Below are positions 26,640 through 36,039 of a DNA stretch of 64,000 nt, one piece after another. Made by a program: the position numbers and the translations under genes. The notes beneath the pieces were generated by a model. It ran no database searches. It worked only from the letters and a program-made list of their open reading frames with translations, and was not told the origin of the DNA. The stretch covers positions 2,896,883-2,960,882 of the forward strand of contig NZ_KK073768.1 in assembly GCF_000582685.1 (NCBI RefSeq). The letters run 5' to 3'. The stretch comes from [Scytonema hofmanni] UTEX 2349. GTDB lineage: Bacteria; Cyanobacteriota; Cyanobacteriia; Cyanobacteriales; Nostocaceae. How positions within the stretch are numbered: position 1 is the stretch's first letter; every line of letters begins with the position of its first letter.

Positions 26640-26653
26640 GTAACGAATGTTAC
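26640..26653 (+). promoter_or_regulatory. candidate NtcA site (GTA-N8-TAC) upstream of gdhA
   Basis: GTAACGAATGTTAC fits the NtcA consensus GTAN8TAC exactly and is itself nearly palindromic. It lies 87 bp before the glutamate dehydrogenase start. A TAN3T box (TAAGGT, 26683-26688) follows after 29 bp, longer than the usual 20-24, so an activating role is not assured. Nitrogen control of this gene is biologically sensible. Confidence 0.5.
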
Positions 26654-26739
26654 CGAAAATGGTTTTATTCAAAAAAAAAGGATAAGGTAGCCATATATAT
26701 ATTCGGTTCGCGTGGATACCGCGATTGGGAGAACATTTT

Positions 26740-28029
26740 ATGGTTTCAACACCCCTGTTACCCTTGGAAACTGCAACACCCGCGCACATTTGCCCATTTG
26801 ACCAAGCCTGTAGTTACTTAGAGGCAGCAGCTAAAGAATTAAATTTAGATCCAGGTCTATTGGAAATACTTAGCCACCCACGCAAGGTAGTCACAGTTTC
26901 CATTCCTATAAAACGGGATAATGGTGAAGTGCAAGTTCTAGCTGGACATCGGGTACAGCACTGTGATATTTTGGGACCTTATAAAGGTGGCATTCGCTAC
27001 CATCCGGCGGTGACATTGCGGGAGGTGTCAGCACTGGCAATGTTAATGACCTGGAAATGTGCGTTGCTAGGTATTCCCTACGGTGGTGCTAAGGGAGGTA
27101 TTGCAATAGATCCAAAACGCTACAGCGTTGGTGAATTAGAACGAATTACCAGACGTTACATGAGCGAGTTGATTAAAGATATCGGTCCGAGTGTAGATAT
27201 ACCTGCACCAGACATGGGTACTTCATCTCGTGAGATGGCTTGGATGATGGATACCTACTCTGTAAATGTAGGTCATGCTGTGCCTGGGGTTGTGACTGGT
27301 AAACCGCTTTCCATTGGGGGTTCGCGGGGACGGGAAATGGCAACGGGACGCGGTGTAATGATTGTAGTTCGTGAGGCGTTAGGCGATCGCTCTCAATCCT
27401 TAGCCAATGCGCGAGTAGTAATTCAAGGTTTTGGTAATGTCGGTAGTGCAGCGGCTTTATTGCTACATGAAGCGGGAGCGAAAGTTATCGCCGTTTCCAC
27501 AGGTTCAGGAGGAGTTTATTCCGAAACTGGTCTTGATATCCCTGCATTGAAAGCTTATGCGGCACAGAACCGTAAAAGTATTGTTGGTTTCCCGCAATCA
27601 TCACCAATTACCAATGACGAGTTACTAACTTTACCCTGTGATGTCTTAATTCCAGCGGCTTTGGAAAATCAAATCACTGAAAAAAATGTGAATCAAATCC
27701 AAGCGCAAATTGTTGCAGAAGCGGCTAATGGTCCTGTAACACTTGAGGCAAGCGAGTCTTTAGAAGCGCGGGGAGTAATCGTGTTACCGGATATTTTAGC
27801 GAATGCGGGCGGTGTTGTGGTGAGTTATTTGGAGTGGGTACAAGGTCTTTCTTACCTATTTTGGGATGAGGAACGCGTCAATCGGGAAATGGAACAGTTG
27901 ATGGTGCAAGCTTACGTAAGAGTGATGCAAGAATCGCAGGTACGGCAAATTTCTCTGCGGTCAGCAGCTTATACTTTGGGGGTTGGTCGTGTAGCCCAAG
28001 CGTTGAATGACAGAGGACTTTATCCGTGA
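26740..28029 (+). CDS. gdhA: glutamate dehydrogenase (Glu/Leu/Phe/Val family)
   Basis: The protein has about 429 residues from ATG 26740 (MVSTPLLPLET); the upstream MGEHF start is less likely. It reversibly aminates 2-oxoglutarate to glutamate with NAD(P)H. The substrate domain has KGGIRYHP and the catalytic lysine block LGIPYGGAKGGIAIDP, then DIPAPDMGT. The Rossmann motif is VVIQGFGNVGSAAA. The C-terminal ILANAGGVVVSYLEWVQG is typical. A candidate NtcA site lies upstream. The 28-kb palindromes and a MITE-like element lie downstream. Confidence 0.94.
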   Translation: MVSTPLLPLETATPAHICPFDQACSYLEAAAKELNLDPGLLEILSHPRKVVTVSIPIKRDNGEVQVLAGHRVQHCDILGPYKGGIRYHPAVTLREVSALAMLMTWKCALLGIPYGGAKGGIAIDPKRYSVGELERITRRYMSELIKDIGPSVDIPAPDMGTSSREMAWMMDTYSVNVGHAVPGVVTGKPLSIGGSRGREMATGRGVMIVVREALGDRSQSLANARVVIQGFGNVGSAAALLLHEAGAKVIAVSTGSGGVYSETGLDIPALKAYAAQNRKSIVGFPQSSPITNDELLTLPCDVLIPAALENQITEKNVNQIQAQIVAEAANGPVTLEASESLEARGVIVLPDILANAGGVVVSYLEWVQGLSYLFWDEERVNREMEQLMVQAYVRVMQESQVRQISLRSAAYTLGVGRVAQALNDRGLYP

Positions 28030-28218
28030 AAAAGGGACTGGGGACTGGGGATTAGGGACTAGGGACACTTTCCTTACATTGAAGCCGGCTGGTAGGGGAC
28101 GTAGCACTGCTACGTCTCTACGTGTATTCGATGTTTAGCGCAATCTTCTGTATAACTTTTTACTGAAGCCGAACAGGAACAACACCAGGAATTCGGCAAA
28201 TTCGATGCAACTATTGCC
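28030..28218. repeat. repeat-rich interval after gdhA
   Basis: It contains a run of GGGACTGGGGACTGGGGA-type words (28033-28063), then a near-palindrome GGGACGTAGCA-C-TGCTACGTCTC (28096-28118), which has the same core as the copy at 12846. No gene is seen. Confidence 0.7.
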
Positions 28219-28344
28219 CAATACGGTTGGTGTTAAGGATTTTTAGTACTGATTTTAGACCTGTAGAGACGCGAAATTTCGCGTCTCTACACTGGTATTT
28301 CGCGTCTCTACACTGGTATTTTGGGCTTAACACCAACTGTATTG
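28219..28344. mobile_element. 126-bp MITE-like element with 10-bp target duplication
   Basis: Terminal inverted repeats CAATACGGTTGGTGTTAAG (28219-28237) and CTTAACACCAACTGTATTG (28326-28344) differ at one position. The element is flanked directly by AACTATTGCC on both sides (28209-28218 and 28345-28354), a perfect 10-bp target duplication. It carries inside a perfect GAGACG-type palindrome with core CGAAA (28263-28290) plus a partial second copy. The right flank includes the stop codon of the CHAT gene. A single matching end (AACACCAACCGTATTG) is also seen near 41552. Confidence 0.85.
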
Positions 28345-28346
28345 AA

Positions 28347-31286
28347 CTATTGCCAATTCCCCACTAGAACAAAAGGCGCCCAGTAATGGGGATGATTGTA
28401 TTTCGTCTGTTTCAAATCTTTTAACAGACTCAGTTGTGAATTTTGCAGTACTTTTGCTCTATTTATTTTCTTTTCTTTAGCTTGCTCTAATTGGCGATAC
28501 AATTCACCCATAATTTTCGCAGTACTTTCATCTTCTACTGACCAAAGTGTTGCTAAAGTACTTCTAGCACCAGCGCGGACTGATACCCCAGCCAAGCCTA
28601 AAGCAGCGCGTTCGTCTCCACTAGCTGTCTCGCACGCTGAGAGAACCAATAATTCAATTGGTTTACCCTGATTAAATGTGCTGTTTCTTAATAAGTTACC
28701 AAAGTCGATAACATTAATTCGGCTATCCCAGGCAAGAATAAAGGTATTTTCAGCTTTAGAACTAAACTGACCATGAGTAGCTAGATGGACTATAGGAAAA
28801 CCAGCACCACCAATTTCTTTTCTTAATTCTTTGGTAGTGAATTCAGCATTGAGGATCGGCTGAGATGGAATTCCAGAGTTTTTAATTTGTTTGAGTTCCT
28901 CTTCTACGTATATTAAGGGCTTAAATTGTCCTGTAAATTCTTGACCAACTTCGCTTAATCCCGCTGTTAATGCTCTTAATTTAATCTCAGCTAACGGTTT
29001 TGGTTCGATTAGTTGCAAACCAGAAGCTACAGCAATGGGATACTTTTCTATGAGATAATTATTACCATCATGAAGAATAGACATCGGGATATTCCGCAAC
29101 TTCCCATTTAGGACAAAGACTAAGTTACTAACTTTACTTGTTGCTAATTCCTTTTGTAGTGGCTGAATCAGCCAGTTATATAACTTTTGGTATTCAGGTA
29201 AAAAGCCCTTTGGTTGACTGTCAGGTGTTTTCAAAGACCTCTGCACATTTTCTATAGTTTCCTCAAAGACTTCTTGAGAAATCTTTTTTGTATGAAGGGT
29301 TAAAGGTTGGTTAGGTAAACTAAGAATAACCTCTAAGCGATCGCCTAAAACTATTGGATAAATAACCGCTGCTGTTTTGTCTACTTCATCAATCTGTTTC
29401 GCAACTCCTTCTACACAAGCTTCCCGGAAAAAGTTGTTTAATTCAGCTACTTGCAGAGATTCAATGACATTCCGAGCTTGTGTGAGCAATTTTTGACTTT
29501 TTTTGTCATTTTTTACTTCTTTATTCAAACTAGCAACATATTGTAAGTCTAAATCAACTAACTCTCGGTAAATTGGTTCGACGCGATCGCGAAAAGAAAA
29601 CTGTACTTCTGCATTATTTGCGACTAAATCACCGCGTAATGATTGAACAGCATTATAAGCTTTGGTGTAAGCTGCGATCGCCTCTTCTATATCTCCTTGA
29701 GTGTTACGTATTCTTCCCATCTGCGAGAAAAATTGGTAAGCTATGTCTGGCGCTTCAAAATTTGAAACTAGACTCAAAGCCTGTTGAGTATATTTTTCGG
29801 CTTGTGTTTGTGGTGTTGCTTCAGTGAGTTCATACAGTCCACCACGATTTCCCAATGCATAAGCTTCAGCTCGTTTGTCTCCCAAACTTCTGGCTTGTTC
29901 TGTAGCTCTAACTAAGATTTTATCAATGTCGTTAAATGTTGGGAGTTGAGAATTAGCACTGGGGGTCAATTTTGTTGTCTGAACTAACTTAATTAAGTTA
30001 ATAAAACTTTGAGCAAAATTAATTTGCTGGTATACTCCGGTACGACTGGGGGATAAAGTACTTAATTGAGAATTAAGCGATCGCCATAATTCTTCTCTTG
30101 CTGTCAATTCATTAAATACTTGTGTTGCTGTCAGTTGCTTAAGGTTGAACGAAGAACTTAGTTGATTCAGCAATAAACTTAATTGATTCAGTTGTGCTTG
30201 CTGTCTTACCATTGGCGACGGAGACAACTTTATCACGTTAGCATAAGCAGAAGCAGCTTTTTCTTCGTACTTCTCTCTTGTGCTGCGAACTGGTTCTCTT
30301 TCAGCTATGTCTCGTGCAGTGTTACCTATACTTAAATAAGTAGCAGCTATGTCTTGGGGAGAATTCAATTTTTCAGCTAGATTTAAACTTTTTGCTAAAA
30401 TGATTTCTGACTGCTCTGGCTGACTAACTAATCGTAGCAGTTCCCCAAGGCTTCTTAAGCCTATCGCTACAGTTAAATTAGGAGATTCATTGTCAAATTT
30501 TGTCAGGTTTTGAGTTAATTTTTCTTTACTTAATTGTCCTAACTCTTGACAAGTTTTCACTCCCTCAATCTGTTTATTCAGCACTTCTAATAAAGTCTTG
30601 CAAGCGCGGGGATAAAGTCCCAAATCTTGCATTGCTTGACTTTGATTTATCTTACTTTGGGCAACTTTTAAAGGTTGATTAATTTTGCCATAAAGATTTG
30701 CAGCTTCTTGCCAAGAGTTGAGAGCATTTGCCGATTGTCCTGTTTCCCTTTGCAAAGAGCCGAAAACGTCTAAACTTTGAGCTTGGATTTGGAGTTTTTC
30801 TTTATTTTCTGGCTGGGTTTTGAGAGTTTGTAAACTTTGGGCGATCGCATCAGATGCTTGTTCCCATTGTCCGAGTTGTTGATAAGTCAAAGATAAATTA
30901 CTCAACGCCATTGCTTGATTTAATTTATCACCTTGAGCCAGAAAAACATTAGCTGTTAATTTCCATGCCGCTGCCGCTTCTGTGAATCTTCCCTCACGAT
31001 ACAATTGAATAGCTTTGTTAGCTTGCTGCTCGGCATTCTGGGGACTTTGGACAACAAAAGTTGATGAAGGAGCTTTGGCGATTGCAGGTGAGATTGTGGC
31101 TGAGAGAATAAATAATAAAGCTGCGAGAAAGAGCGGAGACGCTTTGCGATTTTTGGTGAGCGATCGCTTTTTAGAGGATTTTTGGAAAGTCTTACGTGAG
31201 ACTTTAAAACCCTTTATCGCGTTCTTATATATTCTTTGGATAAAACCCTTCAATTTTCGACTCAATCCAGATTGTTTTTTATACAC
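28347..31286 (-). CDS. secreted CHAT domain protein with TPR repeats
   Basis: The protein has 979 residues and a GTG start with a strong Shine-Dalgarno (AGGAGGA, 31294-31300). The N-terminus has about 48 very basic residues, then a hydrophobic segment (PLFLAALLFILSATISPAIA). This reads as an extended signal peptide, so export is likely. TPR helices fill roughly residues 85-600 (for example NKAIQLYREGRFTEAAAAWK). The C-terminal caspase-like CHAT domain has the dyad His838 (HLATHG) and Cys885 (LSACETA), then GLAGVSVRAGARSTLATLW and HPHYWAPFVLVGNW. CHAT domains are C14-type cysteine peptidases, often specific for partner proteins. It lies 34 bp after the TpsA array, codirectional with it, and is likely the last gene of that transcription unit. 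Confidence 0.9.
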   Translation of the reverse strand: MYKKQSGLSRKLKGFIQRIYKNAIKGFKVSRKTFQKSSKKRSLTKNRKASPLFLAALLFILSATISPAIAKAPSSTFVVQSPQNAEQQANKAIQLYREGRFTEAAAAWKLTANVFLAQGDKLNQAMALSNLSLTYQQLGQWEQASDAIAQSLQTLKTQPENKEKLQIQAQSLDVFGSLQRETGQSANALNSWQEAANLYGKINQPLKVAQSKINQSQAMQDLGLYPRACKTLLEVLNKQIEGVKTCQELGQLSKEKLTQNLTKFDNESPNLTVAIGLRSLGELLRLVSQPEQSEIILAKSLNLAEKLNSPQDIAATYLSIGNTARDIAEREPVRSTREKYEEKAASAYANVIKLSPSPMVRQQAQLNQLSLLLNQLSSSFNLKQLTATQVFNELTAREELWRSLNSQLSTLSPSRTGVYQQINFAQSFINLIKLVQTTKLTPSANSQLPTFNDIDKILVRATEQARSLGDKRAEAYALGNRGGLYELTEATPQTQAEKYTQQALSLVSNFEAPDIAYQFFSQMGRIRNTQGDIEEAIAAYTKAYNAVQSLRGDLVANNAEVQFSFRDRVEPIYRELVDLDLQYVASLNKEVKNDKKSQKLLTQARNVIESLQVAELNNFFREACVEGVAKQIDEVDKTAAVIYPIVLGDRLEVILSLPNQPLTLHTKKISQEVFEETIENVQRSLKTPDSQPKGFLPEYQKLYNWLIQPLQKELATSKVSNLVFVLNGKLRNIPMSILHDGNNYLIEKYPIAVASGLQLIEPKPLAEIKLRALTAGLSEVGQEFTGQFKPLIYVEEELKQIKNSGIPSQPILNAEFTTKELRKEIGGAGFPIVHLATHGQFSSKAENTFILAWDSRINVIDFGNLLRNSTFNQGKPIELLVLSACETASGDERAALGLAGVSVRAGARSTLATLWSVEDESTAKIMGELYRQLEQAKEKKINRAKVLQNSQLSLLKDLKQTKYNHPHYWAPFVLVGNWQ

Positions 31287-31320
31287 GCTTTATTCCTCCT
31301 GTCAAGTTATATAGAAAAAA

Positions 31321-34300
31321 TTAACGCGCTGGGCAAGCCGCAGTGCTAAAAGGACGTTGAGAACCTGTATTAGTAGGATCGTATGCTATGAGAACTACCT
31401 GACCTTTATCGTTAAATATCCATCCTTGGGCAGGTATACGTCTTGCAGTAACGGTGGTTGCAGGCTTTATATTTGCGCTAGGAGAATTGCCGGAACTGGC
31501 AACAGGTTGTAGCAAATCAACGCGGACATTATCACTGCTAAGTGTTTCATTAGGACTTGTTGGTAAACCACCGCGTCCAGTGACAATAAATTCATTGCCA
31601 AAACCTTGTCTACAAGGATTTTCAGCAACTTGTTGTGTGGTATCTGTGACTGTTTCTGGTAATTCAACTAACCCGCGACTGGGGTCAACATCTGGGGAAG
31701 TCACTTGCACGTTGTCACCAAAGTTGGAATTTTGCTCTGAAAAGGCAGTGATGTCACTTGTGGGCAATCGTCTGGGATCTAGATTGCCGTCACCAAGCAA
31801 CCTTAGTAAATCTGCTCGACGGAGTGGGGCTATGCCAAATAGAATAGCGCTACGGTTGATTGTGACTCGTCCACCGCTACCACCAACAGCGTTAGCGATA
31901 ATGTCATTATTTTGGGGAAAAGCGACAATGAAAGGAGAGTTGATTGTGATGTTACCGCCGTTTCCGTTTCCACCAGCAGAAGCAGAGATTAGGCTTTCGT
32001 TACGCAACCGGATAAAGTTTCGTAAGTTCAAATTGATGTTACCACCGTCACCTGAAGCAGTTGAGGCGTTGATAATTCCGCGATCGAGGGTTAAGCTATT
32101 TCCCGTAATGGAAATTTCACCACCTTGTCCCTGTCCCTGACTATCTACCGTTACCTCAGCACCGTCACTAATCGCAATTGTTGAGAACCTATTCTGCTCT
32201 TGTTGAATGGTGATATTTCCCCCATTACCTGTAGAGCCAGAAGCAGTGTTAGCAAATATACCGCTATTAACTCCAGTAAAAGATACGCGATCGCTTGCAC
32301 TAATCGTCACGTTGCCTGCATTTCCATTACTTAAAGTATTGGCAATTATTTGAGCGCCATTGGTGAAAAATAAGTTTTTTGTAGAGATGTCAATACCACC
32401 TGCATTGCCGATGGCGTTATCTTGCACATTACTTCGGATGCTACTGATAACTGTATTGCTTCCTACGCCCGAAGCAAAGATACTATCGCTAGCTTGGATT
32501 TTGACTGTGCCTGCGTCTCCTGTGGCAAAAGTGCTGGCATTTATAATCGCGCCATTGAAGAGAGAAAGTGTTCCTGTGCTGATGTCAATACCACCAGCGT
32601 TACCTACAGCATCCCCTTGGACGGTGCTGAAGATTCCAGAAGAAAATCCAGTACTTCCGACCCCATCAAGAGAGATATCGCTAGCTTGGATTTTGACTGT
32701 GCCTGCATTTCCTCTGCCAAATGTAATGGCGGTAATTTCAGCGCCATTAGCGAAAGATAAGTTTTTTGTAGAGATGTCAATACCACCTGCATTGCCGATG
32801 GCGTTTTGTTGCACATTACTTTGGATGCTACTGATAACTTCATTGCTTCCTACGCCCGAAGCAAAGATACTATCGCTAGCTTGGATTTTGACTGTGCCTG
32901 CGTCTCCCGTGGCAAAAGTGCTGGCATTTATAATCGCGCCATTGAAGAGAGAAAGAGTTCCTGTAGTTATGTCAATACCACCAGCGTTACCTACAGCATC
33001 CCCTTGAACGGTGCTGAAGATTCCAGAAGAAAACCCATCAGTTCCTACTCCATCAAGAGAGATATCGCTAGCTTGGATTTTGACTGTGCCTGCATTTCCC
33101 CTGTTAAAGGTGCTGGCATTGATAACCGCGCCATTGAAGAGAGAAAGTGTTCCTGTGCTGATGTCAATACCACCAGCGTTACCTATACCGTTCTCTGCCA
33201 CACTGCTGAAGATTCCAGAAGAAAATCCATCAGTTCCTACTCCATCCGCAGAAAATGTGTTTTGGACTTTAATAATAACGCTGCCTGCATTACCTTGTCC
33301 AAAGGTGCTAACCCCAACAGTGGAACCATCCTTTAAAGAAAGCGATCCAGCTTGGATATTAACCTGACCACCATTGCCTTTGCCTGTGCTTTCGATGGTG
33401 CTGAAAATCCGGCTTACGTTCTCTAGGGATACAGCACCATCCGCAGAAATAGTCACGTTGCCTGCATTTCCTTCTCCAAAACTACTAGAAATTAGGCGAG
33501 AACTATCTTTGAGAGTCACAGAATCAGTGACATTTAACTGAATATCACCAGCCTTGAATAATCCATCAGTTTCTGCTTGTCCAGAAAGAGATGTTTGAAC
33601 TAGTCCATTTGTGGCTTCAAATGTCTTGGCATTTATAGTAATATCGCCTCCGTTATTACCATTATCATTTCTAGCTGTTACAATTCCAAAGTTTGTTAAA
33701 CGAAAAGCACCAGTAGTAATATTTATACTTCCCCCAGGTCCTGTTGAGCCTGTTTCAGCGGGAGTAAATATTCCACTGCGGAGTCTTGAAACAGGATTGA
33801 AACCAGAAATATCAACAAAATCTGAAGCATTAATCTTGATACTTCCTCCTGTGCCGTTACCACCAGGAACACCGTTTGTTTCAGCAAAAAGACCAGCTTG
33901 GATTTGAGAACCACCTGTTAATGTAAGCGATCGCCCCCGAATGTCGATATCGCCACCTATGCCTGAACCTCCCTGCTGTACATTGGTGGTGATAGTACTA
34001 GAGTCAGTTAAGGCGATCGCATCACCAACTTGTAGTGATATATTGCCTGCATTTCCTATTCCGGAGGTGCTGGAATTTATTACAGAATCATTTGTTAAGG
34101 CGATCGCATCACCAACTTGTAATGATATATTGCCGGCATTTCCTTGTCCAAAGGTGCTGGAATTTATTACAGAACCATTTGTTAAGGCGATCGCGTCACC
34201 AACTTGTAGTGATATATTGCCTGCATTTCCTTGTCCAGAGGTGCTGGAATTTATTACAGAACCATCTTTGAGACTTACGGAATCAGAGACATTTAACTGA

Positions 34301-35972
34301 ATATTTCCAGCACTGACTAATCTACCAGCTTCTGCCTGTCCAGAAAGAGTTGTTTCAACTAGTCCATTTGTTGCTTCAAAGGTCTTGGCATTTATGGTAA
34401 TATCGCCTCCATTATTACCATTCGCAGTTCCAGCAATTACAATTGCAAAGTTTGCTAGGCGAAAAGCACCAGTAGTAATGTCTATACTTCCCCCAGGTCC
34501 ATTTGAGCCTGTTTCGGCGGGAGTAAATATTCCACTACGTCCATTAGAAAAACTGAAACCAGAAATATCAACAAAATCCGAAGTATTAATCTTGATACTT
34601 CCTCCTGTGCCGATACTGCCAGGAAGATCACTGTCTTGACGAAAAAGACCAGCTTGGATTTGAGAACCATCTGTGACGGTAAGCGATCGCCCTTGAATGT
34701 CAATATTGCCACTCCTGCCTGAAGCTCCTGGCTGTACATTGGCAGTGACAATACTAGAATCAGTAAATGCGATCGCGTCACCAACTTGTAGTGATATATT
34801 GCCTGCGTTTCCATTACCAGAAGTACTGGAATCTATGAAAGCGTTTGTAAGGGATAGTGAATTACTAGTGATAGAGATGTTTCCTGCATTCCCTGTTCCT
34901 GTAGACAGTACCCTATTTTGCAACTGCGCCCCTGAAGAAGCATTAAAGGATTTGGTATTGACAACGATATTACCTGCATTGCCAGAAGCACCATCTACTA
35001 CTTGTTGAGCGATTCCAGCCTCAAATTCACTTTGAAGTCCCACACCAGAGATGTTGAACTCATTGGAATTGACAATAATATCGCCTCCGTTTCTTGTTGC
35101 GATACCTTCAATACCACCTACCAGTCGTCCACCATTGGTTGCTGTAAAGATATTCGCGTTAACTACAATCTCTCCCCCCCCATTGCTCCGCACAGCTACT
35201 CGTGCATCATCAAGTAAACTGACGTTTGACAAACCATTTGCAGGGAAGTTCAACGTAAACGTATTGCCAGTAGTTTGTAATCCTACAGTTCCCGCTCCTG
35301 CCAAACCTCCTAACTCAATTCTTCCTCCTGCTGCTGTCAGTCTTCCACCTTGTTCTAAACTGACGTTACCACCTACCAGCGCCAAGGAGTTTCCTGGATT
35401 TACCTGAAGTCCTACAGGAAAACCAGTGTTATCCTCTACCACAGATCGATTAGTAATATTTCCCGGACTATCCCGAAATCGCAAACCAATGGGAATATTC
35501 ACAGTTAATAAAGGTGCTGCTTGCGGATTGGTGGCACTAAATTCAATCCCGTCACCAAACAATAAACTATCAGCTGTGGTTGCAAAAATGAACCACCAAT
35601 ATTTAAACGAGCATTTTGTCCAAAGAAAATACCAGCCGGATTGAGTAAAAATAAGTTCGCGGTACCTTGAGCCTGAATTAAACCATTAATTTGAGATAAA
35701 GAACCTCCCGTTACACGGCTAATAATATTCTGCACATCCAAAGCATTTTGGAAAACAGCCGAACCATTATTGGGGACAGAAAATTCTCTGAAGCTGTGAA
35801 AAAGGTTTCCTCCAACGCGATCGCCATTATTGATGGTGAAATTTAAGTTATTCGGGCTGGTAACAGTGGTAGATAATGTTCCATCAGCGGAAACTTGCGC
35901 TCTGACGCTGGTCATCAAACCCAGAGTGCAACACGTAGTCAAGATAAAGAGTCTTTTCCAACTCCATTGCAT
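31321..35972 (-). pseudogene. TpsA exoprotein 1, frameshifted filamentous hemagglutinin
   Basis: The first part (35972 to about 35583) encodes the signal peptide and secretion domain start (to LNIGGSF). The rest (35562 to 31321, 1413 codons from MFGDGIEFSATN) continues in another frame. The paralog starting at 40569 has six A in the coding-strand complement at this point (near 40180); here there are five (35584-35588), a one-base loss. Repaired, it would be about 1,550 residues: TPS domain, long Gly/Asn-rich beta-helix repeats (GNAGNISLQVGDAIALT type), and a conserved tail with two Cys (NPCRQG and AACPAR). It could be a real pseudogene, a slippage-switched gene or a read error. Confidence 0.85.
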
Positions 35973-36039
35973 ATAATGTTACTTTTATAGGTTTGCCACC
36001 AGATTACCTTTTTCTTATCAATAAAATTGTCAAAAAATG
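35973..36039 (-). promoter_or_regulatory. conserved 67-bp spacer before exoprotein 1 (degenerate)
   Basis: It is homologous to the spacers before exoproteins 2, 3 and 4. Reading the minus strand, the proximal -35 word is TTGATA and the word 17 bp on is TGGCAA. It is therefore the poorest promoter of the four and belongs to the frameshifted copy. An upstream TTGACA at the spacer start is kept in all copies. Confidence 0.5.
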
